Positions 28,840 to 39,471 of a DNA stretch of 64,000 nucleotides are shown here, in pieces. Source of the DNA: CAWBLP01 sp963789495 (GTDB lineage Bacteria; Pseudomonadota; Alphaproteobacteria; Acetobacterales; Acetobacteraceae); NCBI GenBank assembly GCA_963789495.1, contig CAWBLP010000022.1:62001-126000 (forward strand), in the 5' to 3' direction. Every line of letters begins with the position of its first letter. Within the stretch, counting starts at the first letter, position 1. A model generated the notes under the pieces. The model searched no databases, had not been told where the DNA came from, and worked only from the letters and a program-made list of their open reading frames with translations. The translations under genes and the position numbers were made by a program.

Positions 28840-30665
28840 GGGCCTCGTGCATGCCTCCGAGATAGGCGTCCTGCACCGCCTGATTGCGCTGAATCTCGTC
28901 CGGCCCGCCTTCCGCCAGCAGCCGGCCTTCGTAAAGCACCGTGATGCGCTCAGCCAGTTCGAAGATCGCATCCATGTCGTGCTCGACGATCACCAGCGTC
29001 CGGTCGCGGCCGATCTCCTTGATCAGCGCCCGGGTGCTGACGCGTTCGGCCGGACTCATGCCGGCCAGCGGCTCATCCAGCAGCAGCACGTTGGGGCCGG
29101 TGGCGAGGGCCATGCCGATTTCCAGGCGGCGTTTCTCGCCATAGGCCAGCACGTTGCGACGGCAGTTCGGCGCGCTCGGTCAGCCCCACCGTTGCGAGCG
29201 CGATCTCCACCTGGCGCTCGACATCGGCGATGCTGTCGGCGCGGCGCAGCACGTCCAGCCGGAACGACCCGCGCCGCCGCGCCAGGGCGGCGACACGCAT
29301 GTTCTCCCGCGCAGACAGGTCGAGAAACAGCGTGTTGAGCTGGTTGCTTTTGCCGATGCCAAGCTGGGCGGTGCGGGTTGCGCCAAGCCCGGTGATGGGA
29401 CGACCGAACAGGCGGACGCTGCCCTCGGTGGGATGCACCTCATCCAGCAGCATCTTGAACAGCGTGCTCTTGCCGGCGCCGTTCGGGCCGATCACCGCGT
29501 GGATCGAGCCGGTCTGGATGGTGAAGGACACCTGTTCCACCGCCCGCAGACCGCCGTAATGCTTGGACAGGCCGCGGGTCTGCAACGCGGGTGCATCGGG
29601 ATGTGCGCGCACCAGCGGCGCGGTCATCACCATGGTCGGCGCGGTATGCACCTCCGGCACCAGCACGTCATCGCCGGGTTCCGGGATCTGCGCCAGCCTG
29701 CGCCGCGTCCACACATGGCGGATCTCGCCGCAGATGCCGCGGCGCAAAGCGATGACCAGCACTACGAAGATCACGCCGAGGATGAACTTCCACAGCGCGC
29801 CGATCTCGGGGATTGCCTGCAGATTGTCGCGCAGCCACAGCCACAGCGCCGGCACCCACCGCGGGACCGATCAGCGTGCCGACGCCGCCGATCACGGTCT
29901 GCGCCACGAGCTGGCCGGAAGTGTCGAGGCCGAATGCATCGGGCGGCATGTAGCTTTGCAGCACGCCCAGCAATCCGCCGGCCAGTCCGGCATAGAGCGC
30001 GGCAATGACGAACACCGCGAGTTTGTAGCGCGGCACCGCGTGACCCAGCATCGTGGCGCGGGCGGTGTTCTCCTTGATCGCGCGCAGCACGGCGCCGAAC
30101 GGCGAATGGGTGATGCGACGGGCGAGGAAGAAGCCGATCAGGAACAGCACCGGCGAGCAGGCCGTACATCGTGCACGCCGGGCGTCGAGCCGGAACGCGT
30201 AGTCGCCCCAGCCGAGTCTGCGGCACCGGCACGCCAGGCAGGCCGTTCTCGCCGCCGGTGTAGGCGGACAGCGGCGAGTTCTCCAGGAAGTATGACATCT
30301 GGCCGAACGCCAGGGTGATCATCGCGAAATAGATGCCGATGCGGCGCACGGCGAGGTAACCCGACCAGCAGCCCGAACACGCCGGCCGCGATGGTGCCGA
30401 TGGCGAGTGCGATCCAGACGCTGCCGATGATGTTGTTGACCAGCAGATAGGCGGCGACGAAGCCGCCGGTGCCATAGAACGCCGCCTGGCCGAAGGACAG
30501 CAGACCGGTCCAGCCGAACAGCAGGTCGAAGCCGAGGCCCAGGATGCCCCAGTCCAGGATGCGCTCCATCATGTCGAACGACCCGCCGATATGCGGCAGG
30601 ACGAACGGCAGCGCGGCCAGCACGACGGCGAGCGCGAGTTCCGGCAGCAGGGGGAAGCGGCTCAT
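28826..30665 (-). pseudogene. LivM-LivG fusion (permease plus ATPase), frame broken by single-base insertions
   Basis: Reading from ATG 30665, the N-terminal half is a LivM permease (GLGFDLLFGWTGLLSFGQAA, IYFAMITLAFGQMSYFLENS, GGVGTLIGPAVGA). It runs straight into an LivG ATPase (GLSKHYGGLRAVEQVSF, Walker A IGPNGAGKSTLFKMLL, Walker B NVLLLDEPLAGMSPAE). About 30 linker residues separate the last membrane helix from the ATPase and no start or stop lies at the junction, so this is a true fusion. Single-base insertions near 30361, 30221, 29853 and 29159 shift the frame; removing four bases gives 611 codons without a stop. Between breaks the protein similarity is uninterrupted. Sequencing error is likelier than decay. 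Confidence 0.75.
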
Positions 30666-30831
30666 CGGTGGGCTGCTCGCGTATGGGCGATGGCGAGCGC
30701 GTCACCCTTGTGGTGGTCAACGAGGCGCGGAGTCCTCTCGTCATGATCGGCGGAGGCCATCCCGACCTCATCGCGGGGTGGGCGGGGCCGGCGCGCACCG
30801 CCACCGCGAGAACACCCGCCACAAACCGCGC

Positions 30832-31713
30832 TCATACCCGGCCCTCGGTGCCGAACAGGCCTTGCGGGCGCACCACCAGCAGCAGCGCCATCAGCGGCGT
30901 ACAGCATCACCTCGGAATAGGCCGAGTTGAACGCACTGGTGATCGAAACGATCTCGCCGGCGATCAGTCCGCCGACCACGGCGCCGGGGAACGAGCCCAG
31001 CCCGCCAATCACGATCACCACGAAGGATTCCACCAGGAACGTGTCGCCCATGTCCGGCGTCACCGCGATGATCGGCGCGTAGATCATGCCGGCGAATCCC
31101 GCCGCCACCACGCCGATGGCGAACACCAGCAGGAAGGTGCGCCGCACGTTGATGCCGAGGATGCCGACCATGCGCGGGTCCTCGATGCCGGCGCGCACCA
31201 CCAGGCCGATCGAGGTGCGGTACAGCACCAGCCACAGCAGCGCCAGCGTCACCGCGATGATGCCGATCACTTCCAGCCGGTAAGTCGGATAGATCAGGAA
31301 GCCGAGCTGCGTGACGCCTTGCCCCAGTTCCGGCACCGGCACGCGCTGGCTGTTGCCGCCGAACGATCGCGCGCACCGCTTCCACCAGCACGATGCCGAC
31401 GCCGAAGGTGACCAGGATCTGGTCCTCCGGCGGGCGCTGGTAGAACAGCCGGATGATCACCGCGCTCCATGACCACGCCGACCAGCAGCATGAACAGGCA
31501 GCCGGCGAGTGACGGCGAGGATGAAGGAGCTGGTAGCCTGCAGCACGACGTAACATCGCATAGGCGCCCAGCATGAACAGGGCGCCATGCGCGAAGTTCA
31601 GCACGCCGAGCGTGCCCAGGATGATAGTCAGGCCGCTGCTGACGAGCGCCAGCAGGGATCCCAAGCGCCAGGCCATTGAAGGCCTGCGACAACAGCAGTG
31701 GCGCGCTTGGCAT
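30832..31713 (-). pseudogene. Liv-type ABC transporter permease LivH, frame broken by about six insertions
   Basis: From ATG 31713 (MPSAPLLLSQAFNGLAL) to a TGA at 30832 the LivH pattern can be followed across three frames: SLLALVSSGLTIILGTLGVL, NFAHGALFMLGAYAM, YVVLQATSSFILAV, LAGCLFMLLVGVVMER, VIIRLFYQRPPEDQ, then RTSIGLVVRAGIEDPRM and LMALLLVVRPQGLFGTEGRV. Insertions of one base near 31668, 31555, 31510, 31461, 31366 and 30899 explain all shifts. Removing six bases gives 291 residues, the usual LivH length. It would form the channel with the LivM part of the fusion. Confidence 0.75.
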
Positions 31714-31736
31714 GTGTCAAGACCGTCCTTCGGCGG

Positions 31737-33081
31737 TCAGGCGTAAGCGCCGAGGTGGCAGCCAAAGGCGTCGGGCGGGCTCATGACCTGCTCGCCGGCC
31801 ACCACCTCCACGCACGTCGAAGAAATCTTCCGGGTTCTTCATCGCCGACGGCGCCTTGCCGACCACGACCGGCACCGGACGCACCAGCTGGTGGTCCTCC
31901 GCGCGGTAATAGACCTTGCCGAGCGATGTCTCGTACGGGTTGGACTTCGATGCCTCCAGCGTCTTGATCACCTCGACCGGATAGAACGTCTTCGCCCGCT
32001 CCACCGACGCGGCCCAGATCAACGTCTGCATGTAGGCGATGTGGGCGCCCCAGCGCGGATGGTATTTGTGCTTCGCGACGAAGCTCTGCACGAAGTCCTT
32101 CGCCAGCGGATAACGGTCTTCCAGCGTCCACCAGAAATCGAACGTGCCGTAGACGCCCTGCATCAGCTTGGCGCCGGTCTCCTTCGCCTGGAACGAGGAG
32201 ATATTCGGCACCACCAGCTTCATCTTCTTCATCACGCCGAACTGTTCGGCCTGCTTGGTGGAGGCGACGGCGTCGGCCCCGAAGGCCGACGTTGACGAAC
32301 ACGTCCGCGCCGCTGTTGGCGATGTTCAGCAGCGCGGAGCTGAAGTCCGTGGTGCCGAGCGGCACGACCTGCTTGCTGGCGACGGTCCAGCCGTGCGCCT
32401 TGGCAGAATTCGGCGAAGGAGTCGAACACCGAGTGGCCATAGGTGTAGTCCGGCACCAGATAGGCCGCCTTCAGATTCTTGCCGAGCGCCTTCGCCACCA
32501 CCGGCGCCAGCGCCTTGCAGGCCATGTAGGCGGATCGGCTGGGAGCGGAACCCGTAGCGCTGGCAGTTCTTGCCGGTGGTGTCGTTGGATCCCGACAGCC
32601 CGACCATGTTCAGCACCTTGTTGCGCTGCGCCAGCTCCTCCAGCGCAATCGCGGTGGCGCTGCTGACCGAGCCGGTGATCATGATCGCCTTGTCGTCTCT
32701 GGATGAAGCGCGGTCTGCGCCTGCACCGCGACGTTCGGCTTGGTCTGGGAGTCGGCGATCTTGTAGCGGACGGTCTTGCCGAGCACGCCCTTGCCCTGAC
32801 ACGCCCCATTTCTTCGCGATGGCGCTGCCGGCATTGATCTCGGCGATGGCAAGCTCATAGCCCAGCTGCTCGTCGTGGCCGTCGGCGGAATACGGGCCGG
32901 TCAGCGGCGTGGTGATGCCGACGAACACCGAATTGCCGGCCACGCCATCGGGAAATGTCCCGACCTTGGCCGGCGCGTCCGCCGCCCGGACGGGACGGCC
33001 AAGCGTCAGGCCCCCGGCCAGGCCGAGGCCTGCCTGCAGCACATGCCGGCGGTTGAAGCCGGATCGAGTGGGCTGGGTCAT
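31737..33081 (-). pseudogene. Liv-type substrate-binding protein A, frame broken by about seven insertions
   Basis: ATG 33081 starts MTQPTRSGFNRRHVLQAG, a twin-arginine-like signal, ending near VRAADAPAKVG. The family-6 binding fold follows: NSVFVGITTPLTGPYSADG, ITGSVSSATAIALEELAQRN, KLMQGVYGTFDFWWTLEDRY, finishing VMSPPDAFGCHLGAYA at the TGA at 31737. Shifts fall near 32795, 32715, 32700, 32535, 32405, 32288 and 31812, each explained by one inserted base; correction gives 445 residues. It is paralogous to the divergent gene at 33423 (shared NDTTGK, WWTLED and PDAFGC.LGAY blocks). Confidence 0.75.
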
Positions 33082-33422
33082 TGTTCGGTCCTCCCTGTCA
33101 GCCATGCCTTGCGCGGCGTTCCAAAGCGCGTCCTGTTCGGCGTCCTTCCGATTAGTCGGACGCGCCGCAGGCGGCAACGGCGAAACAGGTCAGGGACGGA
33201 GTGGCGGGCCATGCTCGCTCAGGTGTGTCTTGCCGGGGGTTCGATCTCGCCATCTCGATTGCCCTGCACCTTGCGGGTACGCAACCGTTCGCCTATCAAC
33301 CACGTGCGCTTGGGGAGGCGCATGTTTCGGTTTTGCCAAAGGTCACGCCGGACAAAAGGTCACGCCGAAAAGTGATCGCTCGGGTCGACCGGCCGCGTTC
33401 GAGAACCAGGGAGAGAACCAAG

Positions 33423-34780
33423 ATGACATTTGGACTTGCGAAATCGGTCGCATCGCGCCGCCGCCTGATGCAGGCGGGCGCCGGTCTGCTCGGCGGCGGC
33501 GCTGCTGCCTGCTGGCCTGTCCAACCTCGCCTTCGCCGCGGACAAACCCGCACTCGGCAACTACCCGGCCGGCGTCTCGGGCAATTCAGCGTGTTCATCG
33601 GCGTCTGCCTGCCGCGTACCGGCACCTATGCCGTTCCCGGCGAGGACGAGTTGAAGGGCTTCGAGCTTGCAATCGAACACCTCAACACCGGCAATGAGCT
33701 GATCCGCAAGATTTCGCCGCACACCACCAAGGGCGTGCTGGGCAAGGAGGTGAAGCACGGCGTCGCGGATTCCCAGGCGAAGCCGAATGTCGCGGTGCAG
33801 GCGCAGTCCCGCTTCATCACCCAGGACAAGGCGATGATGCTGGTCGGGTCGGTGTCCTCGGCGGTGGCGGTCGCGCTGAACAAGCTGGCCGAACGCGAGA
33901 AGGTGATCTACCTGCCGGGCATCAGCGGGTCCAACGACACCACCGGCAAGGATTGCGTGCGCTACTCGTTCCGCCAGTGCTTCTACGCGCAGACCGCGGC
34001 GAACGCGCTGGCGCCGGTGCTGACCAAGGCGCTGGGCAAGAACAAGAAGATCGCGTTCCTGACGCCGGACTACACCTATGGCCACACCGTTCGCCAGTCG
34101 ATGGAGGAGTTCCTGCCAAGCCCGACGGCTGGACCGTCGCGACCAACCAGGTCTGCCCGCTCGGCAGCGCCGGACTACAGCTCCTACATGCTGAATATCG
34201 CCAACAGCGGCGCCGACGTGTTCATCAACATCAACTTCGGCAACGACGCGGTGCAGTCCATCAAGCAGGCCAAGCAGTTCGGCGTGCTGGACAAGATGAC
34301 GCTGGTGGTGCCGTACAACACGCCGTTCCTGGCCAAGGATGTCGGCCCCGACATCATGCAGGGCGTCTACGCCGCCACCGACTTCTGGTGGACGCTGGAA
34401 GACAAGTTCCCGATCGCCAAAGGCTTCGTCGAGGCCTTCGATAAGAAGCATGGCTACAAGCCCGAATGGGGTGCGAACTCGGCCTATATGCAGATCGCGA
34501 TGTGGGCCGATGCGGTGGAGCGGGCGAAGGCGTTCTACCCGCTCGGACGTGATCAAGGCCTACGAAGCCGGCCAGACACATCCATTCCACCGTCGGCGAG
34601 GTATCGTTCCGCCCGGAGGACCACCAGTTGGTGCCGCCCGGTCATCATCGTGCGCGGCAAGAAGAAGGCGCAACATGAAGGGCGCAGGACGATTATTACG
34701 ACGTCCTGGAAGTCGTGCCGGGCAAGGAGCTGATGCAGACGCCCGACGCGTTCGGCTGCAAACTCGGTGCGTATACCTGA
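33423..34780 (+). pseudogene. Liv-type substrate-binding protein B, frame broken by several indels
   Basis: Plus-strand paralogue of the divergent binding protein. ATG 33423 (MTFGLAKSVASRRRLMQAG) gives a twin-arginine-like signal. The main frame covers EDELKGFELAIEHLNTGNEL, FITQDKAMMLVGSVSSAV, GSNDTTGKDC and GVYAATDFWWTLEDKFP. Out-of-frame pieces SNLAFAADKPALGNYPAGVS (about 33515-33585), KPDGWTVATNQV (34120-34165) and everything after 34550 (DVIKAYEAGQTHP, EVVPGKELMQTPDAFGCKLG) show indels at about nine points, mostly insertions plus one deletion near 34113. The net count agrees with the stop at 34780. The ligand is unknown. Confidence 0.72.
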
Positions 34781-35007
34781 TCGCAGCAGACGTCCGATCG
34801 CAGCGGGGGCCGGGGCTATGCCGACCGGCCCCCGAAGCGTCTACCCGGCAGGGGTGTCCTCCCCGCCCGCCTTGACTGGCCCGGGGTCATGATTGGCCGG
34901 GGTCATGCCGCCGCACCCCTTTCCGGCCCGCCCGAGCGGGGCGACGGGCGGCCGCGTGCGGCAGGCCTGCTCCGCCGCCGCATCAGGCGAGCGCGCCGCG
35001 TGCGCAG

Positions 35008-36582
35008 CTACGCCTTTTCGATGTTCCAGTAGAACAGCGCCGGCCCCGGCAGTATCCCGGACAGGGTCTTCCGCGCCGCGATCACGCTTTGGTACTGGCC
35101 CAGCGGAATGTAGGTGACCTGCTCCAGATGCAGCTTCTGCAGCTCCTGGGTGATGGCGTGGCGCTTGCCGGGATCGGTTTCCTCGGCCCAGGCGCTGGTC
35201 AGCTTCGCGATGCGTTCGTCGCACGGCCAGCCGTACCAGGCGGCGTCGCAGTTCTTCGCGAAGGTGTTCAGCAGCGGATTGCCGATGCCGGTGATCGTTG
35301 CATTGGTAACGAAGATGCTCCAGCCGCCTTCGCTCACCGGCTTCTTGGAGGCGCGACGCTGGGTCAGCGAGCTCCAATCCATGGCTTGCAGATCGACTTT
35401 CGCGCCGAGCTGGCGGAGGGTATCGGCGGCGACGAGGGCGCCGGGATGCAGGGTTGCGTTGTCGCTGGGGTCCATCACGACGATCGGCCTGCCGTCATAA
35501 TGTGCCGCGAACAGCGCCTTCGCTTTCGCCATGTCGCCGCCGATCGCCGCAGCGCCGGCCTCGGATTCTTCCGACGTGCCGCAGCCGAACATCGCGGTGC
35601 ATTTGTGCCACGGTGTGCGCTCGCCCACCGTCGCCTGCATGAACGATGCCTGGTCCACGGCCATCGCCAGCGCCTGGCGCGCTTCCAGTTTGTCGAACGG
35701 CGGCTGCAGATGGTTGATCACCATGAACAGCATGTAGCCCAGCGGATCATTGGGCCGCACCACGACCTCGGGCGATGACTTCAGCAGGCCGATCAGGTCG
35801 GGTGCCGGGCTTTCCAGCAGGTCGAGCTCGCCCTTGATCAGCGCATTCGCAGCCACGCTGGCATCGGGCATGTACAGCAGCTCAACGCGATCCACTTTGG
35901 CGATCTTGCCGCCGGCGGCCTGGCTGGCCGGCTCGCTGCGCGGCACGTAGCCGGCGAAGCGTTCGTACACCACCTTGGACCCCGCCACCCATTCGTCCTT
36001 GATGAAGCGGAACGGGCCGGACCCCACCATCTCGGTGATCTGCGTATTCGGATCGGTGTTGGCCAGCCGCTCCGGCATCATGAACGGCACGTTGCTGTCG
36101 ATCTTGCCCAGCGCGTCGATGACGAATCCGACCGGGCGTTTCAGCGTCAGCCGGAAGGTCCGCGCATCCACTGGTTCCACCGACGCGGTCACCGCCATCA
36201 GCGCGCGCCCCATGCCGTCCTTGGCGCCCCAGCGACGGATCGAGGCGGCACAGTCGGCGGCGCGCACCGGGCTGCCGTCGTGCCAGGTCAAGCCGGGGCG
36301 GAGGGTGAATTCGTAGCGCAACCGGTCATCGCTGACCGTCCAGCTTTCCACCATCTGCGGCTGCGGGCGGTTCTGCGCATCCAGCGCGAACAGCGTATCC
36401 CACACCAGGTAGCCGTGATTGCGTGTGATGTACGCGGTGGTCCAGATCGGATCGAGCACCTTCAGGTCGCCGATCGGTGCCGCGCGGATTATCGTCCGTT
36501 CGGCGGCACGCGGCGCGCGCAGGCTCAGCAAGGCGGGTGCGGCAAGGGCGGAGCCCAGCAGGGCGCGGCGTTGCAGAAGCAT
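35008..36582 (-). CDS. ABC transporter substrate-binding protein, peptide/nickel type (family 5)
   Basis: 524 residues, normal for DppA/OppA-like periplasmic proteins. The N-terminus LLQRRALLGSALAAPALLSL is a twin-arginine-like signal ending near RAAERT. LRPGLTWHDGSPVRAADC and YVPRSEPA are typical of the family, as is the C-terminal LEQVTYIPLGQY. ATG 36582 is supported by GGAG seven bases upstream; a TTG four codons earlier is less likely. No permease or ATPase genes adjoin it, so it is an orphan binding protein or uses a transporter encoded elsewhere. It diverges from an amidohydrolase gene with an 83-bp gap, which suggests that the two serve the same substrate. Confidence 0.9.
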   Translation of the reverse strand: MLLQRRALLGSALAAPALLSLRAPRAAERTIIRAAPIGDLKVLDPIWTTAYITRNHGYLVWDTLFALDAQNRPQPQMVESWTVSDDRLRYEFTLRPGLTWHDGSPVRAADCAASIRRWGAKDGMGRALMAVTASVEPVDARTFRLTLKRPVGFVIDALGKIDSNVPFMMPERLANTDPNTQITEMVGSGPFRFIKDEWVAGSKVVYERFAGYVPRSEPASQAAGGKIAKVDRVELLYMPDASVAANALIKGELDLLESPAPDLIGLLKSSPEVVVRPNDPLGYMLFMVINHLQPPFDKLEARQALAMAVDQASFMQATVGERTPWHKCTAMFGCGTSEESEAGAAAIGGDMAKAKALFAAHYDGRPIVVMDPSDNATLHPGALVAADTLRQLGAKVDLQAMDWSSLTQRRASKKPVSEGGWSIFVTNATITGIGNPLLNTFAKNCDAAWYGWPCDERIAKLTSAWAEETDPGKRHAITQELQKLHLEQVTYIPLGQYQSVIAARKTLSGILPGPALFYWNIEKA

Positions 36583-36665
36583 GGTCGGCTCCAACTCATT
36601 CGCGTGCGAGTAGACAGCCCCCGCATTCCCGCCACAATGGGAATCTGCGACCGACGGAGAGCGGC

Positions 36666-38108
36666 ATGACGAAGACCACTTGGATCCGTGACGCGGCGTG
36701 GATCGTCGCCTGGGATGCCGCGACCGGTGACCATGCCTATCTGCGCGACGCCGACCTGGTGTTCAGCGGCAACACCATTATCCATGTCGGCAAGGGCTAT
36801 TCCGGCAGCGCGGATGTCACCATCGACGGTCGCGCGCTGATGCTGATCCCCGGCCTGGTCGACATCCACTCGCATCCCAGCACCGAACCGTTCTTCCGCG
36901 GCATTCGCGAGGAACACGGCGTGCCGGCGATGTTCATGAGTGGGCTGTACGAACGCTCCTTCGCATTTCGCACCGATGCCGAGGGGCGGCGTGCCGGCAA
37001 GACCGTCGCCTATTGCGAGATGCTGCGCACCGGCATCACCACCGTCGCCGACCTGTCCGGTCCCGATCCCTGGTGGATCGATCTGGCGGCGCAGAGCGGG
37101 CTGCGCGTGTTCGTCGCACCCGGTTACGCATCCGCGCGCTGGCATCTGGAGAATGAGTGGCAACTGAAATACGCCTGGGACGAACCGGCCGGAAAACGCG
37201 GTCTGCACGACGCGCTGGCGGTGATCCAGCAGGTGCGGAGCCATCCATCCGGGCGGCTGTCCGGTGTCATCTTCCCGGCGCAGATCGACACCTGCAGCGA
37301 AGCGCTGCTGCGTGAAAGCTGGGAAGCGGCGGAGGCGCACAACCTGCCCTTCACCACGCACTGCGCGCAGAGCGTCAACGAGTTCAACGAAATGGTGCAC
37401 CGGCACGGCAAGACGCCGATCCAGTGGGCGCATGACATCGGCATCCTCGGCCAGCGCAGCATCCTCGGCCACGCCATTTTCACCGACGAACATTCCTGGA
37501 CGCGCTGGCATACCAAGGACGACGTGCGCCTGCTGGCGGAGACCGGTACCAGCGTGGCGCATTGCCCGTCGCCGTTCGCCCGCTACGGCCAGATGCTGGA
37601 AGATTTCGGCCGCTATCGCCGCAGCGGGGTCAATGTCGGCATCGGCACCGATGTGTCGCCGCACAACCTGATCGAGGAGATGCGTCTGGCGGCGATCCTG
37701 GCGCGGGTAGCGGCGCAGGACATCAACACCACCAGCACCGCCGCGATCTTCCGCGCGGCCACCGCCGGCGGCGCCCATGCGCTGGGCCGCGACGATATCG
37801 GCCGGCTGGAGGAAGGCGCCCGCGCCGACCTGGTGCTGATCGACCTCACCAATCCGTTCATGCTGCCGGCCCGCGATCCGCTGCGCTCCCTGATGTACAC
37901 CGCCGCCGATCGCGCGGTGCACAGTGTCTTCGTGGACGGCGAGAAAGTCGTGGACTCCGGCCGCGTCCTCACCCTGGACCACGCCGAGGCGCTCGGCCTG
38001 CTCGCCGAAGCCCAGGCCCGCATGGAGGCGGCAACCCCGTCTCATGACTGGGCGCATCGCCGCGCCGATCAGATCACACCGTTGAGCCTGCCCCCACTGA
38101 CAGGGTGA
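36666..38108 (+). CDS. Amidohydrolase family protein (TrzA/AtzA/SsnA-like)
   Basis: 480 residues of the metal-dependent amidohydrolase superfamily, which remove amino or chloro groups from N-heterocycles or amidines. Metal ligands: His68 and His70 in LVDIHSHPS, a His in FTTHCAQS, a His in SILGHAIF and the Asp in GIGTDVSPHN. The C-terminal RLEEGARADLVLIDL returns to the beta-sandwich. ATG 36666 follows a GGAGAGCGGC purine stretch. The divergent peptide-type binding protein may import its substrate. glgC begins five bases after its stop, although the functions are unrelated. Confidence 0.88.
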   Translation: MTKTTWIRDAAWIVAWDAATGDHAYLRDADLVFSGNTIIHVGKGYSGSADVTIDGRALMLIPGLVDIHSHPSTEPFFRGIREEHGVPAMFMSGLYERSFAFRTDAEGRRAGKTVAYCEMLRTGITTVADLSGPDPWWIDLAAQSGLRVFVAPGYASARWHLENEWQLKYAWDEPAGKRGLHDALAVIQQVRSHPSGRLSGVIFPAQIDTCSEALLRESWEAAEAHNLPFTTHCAQSVNEFNEMVHRHGKTPIQWAHDIGILGQRSILGHAIFTDEHSWTRWHTKDDVRLLAETGTSVAHCPSPFARYGQMLEDFGRYRRSGVNVGIGTDVSPHNLIEEMRLAAILARVAAQDINTTSTAAIFRAATAGGAHALGRDDIGRLEEGARADLVLIDLTNPFMLPARDPLRSLMYTAADRAVHSVFVDGEKVVDSGRVLTLDHAEALGLLAEAQARMEAATPSHDWAHRRADQITPLSLPPLTG

Positions 38109-38112
38109 ATCC

Positions 38113-39384
38113 ATGCCATCCGCTGCATCCAGCCTCAGCGCACCGCTCGCCCGTACCGCCATGGCCTACGTGCTGGCCGGAGGGCGTGGCAGCCGGTTGA
38201 TGGAGCTGACCGATATCCGCGCCAAGCCGGCGGTGTATTTCGGCGGCAAGTCGCGCATCATCGATTTCGCTTTGTCCAACGCGCTCAATTCCGGCATCCG
38301 CCGCATCAGCGTCGCCACCCAGTACAAGGCGCACAGCCTGATCCGCCATCTACAGCGTGGCTGGAACTTCTTCCGCCCCGAACGCAACGAAAGCTTCGAC
38401 ATCCTGCCGGCCAGCCAGCGCGTGTCCGAGACGCAGTGGTACGCCGGCACCGCGGACGCGGTGTTCCAGAACATCGACATCATCGAGAGCTATGCGCCCC
38501 AGCACATCGTGCTGCTCGCCGGCGACCATGTCTACAAGATGGACTACGAACACATGTTGCAGCAGCATGTCGAGCAGCATGCTGACGTGACGGTGGGCTG
38601 CTTCGAGGTGCCGCGGATGGAGGCCACGGCCTTCGGCGTGATGCATATCGACGGCGACGACCGGATCACGTCGTTCCTGGAGAAGCCGAAGGACCCGCCC
38701 GGCATTCCGGGCCAGCCCGACAAGGCGCTGGCCAGCATGGGCATCTACGTGTTCGAGACGCGGTTCCTGATCGACCAGCTCTGCCGCGATGCGACCGACC
38801 CGAACTCCAACCATGATTTCGGTCGCGACATCATCCCCTATATCGTGGCGAACGGCAGCGCGGTGGCGCATCGCTTCAACGAGTCCTGCGTCCGCTCCGG
38901 TGCCGAGGCAGAAGCGTATTGGCGCGACGTCGGCACGCTGGATGCCTATTGGGAAGCCAATATCGATCTCACCCACCCGACCCCGGCACTGGATCTGTTC
39001 GACCGCGACTGGCCGATCTGGACCTATGGCGAGGTCGTGCCGCCGGCGAAATTCGTGCACGACATCGACGGGCGGCGTGGCCAGGCGGTCAGTTCCCTGG
39101 TCTCCGGCGGCTGCATCATTTCCGGCGCCGCGGTGCGGAGCTCCCTGTTGTTCACCGGAGCACGCCTGCACTCATTCGCCACGGTGGACAATGCCGTGGT
39201 GCTTCCTTATGTCACGGTGCATCGTTCCGCGCGGTTGCGGAATGTCGTGGTCGATCGCGGCGTGGTCATTCCGCCCAACCTGGTGGTCGGTGAGGACCCG
39301 CAGCTTGACGCGAAGCGCTTCCGCCGCACCGAGCGCGGCGTGTGCCTGATCACGCAGCCGATGATCGATCGGCTGAGCCTGTAG
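38113..39384 (+). CDS. glgC: Glucose-1-phosphate adenylyltransferase
   Basis: 423 residues, the bacterial GlgC length. It makes ADP-glucose for glycogen. The nucleotidyltransferase motif AYVLAGGRGSRLMELTDIRA, then the activator/catalytic KPAVYFGGKSRIIDFALSNA, the substrate block FLEKPKDPPG and the left-handed beta-helix C-terminus are all present. It directly follows the amidohydrolase and precedes glgA by 87 bp, giving a minimal glycogen-synthesis pair. Confidence 0.96.
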   Translation: MPSAASSLSAPLARTAMAYVLAGGRGSRLMELTDIRAKPAVYFGGKSRIIDFALSNALNSGIRRISVATQYKAHSLIRHLQRGWNFFRPERNESFDILPASQRVSETQWYAGTADAVFQNIDIIESYAPQHIVLLAGDHVYKMDYEHMLQQHVEQHADVTVGCFEVPRMEATAFGVMHIDGDDRITSFLEKPKDPPGIPGQPDKALASMGIYVFETRFLIDQLCRDATDPNSNHDFGRDIIPYIVANGSAVAHRFNESCVRSGAEAEAYWRDVGTLDAYWEANIDLTHPTPALDLFDRDWPIWTYGEVVPPAKFVHDIDGRRGQAVSSLVSGGCIISGAAVRSSLLFTGARLHSFATVDNAVVLPYVTVHRSARLRNVVVDRGVVIPPNLVVGEDPQLDAKRFRRTERGVCLITQPMIDRLSL

Positions 39385-39471
39385 CAGGTTGTGGAGAACA
39401 GGCGGATCATGATGCGTGCCATCGGACCAGGCCGACTGACATCCGCCCGTCGGCGCGTTTGATTGCTGGCG

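Noticed and set aside
36525..38162. Minus-strand frame of 545 codons opposite the amidohydrolase
   Set aside because: Antisense shadow. The amidohydrolase carries all metal ligands in the plus frame.
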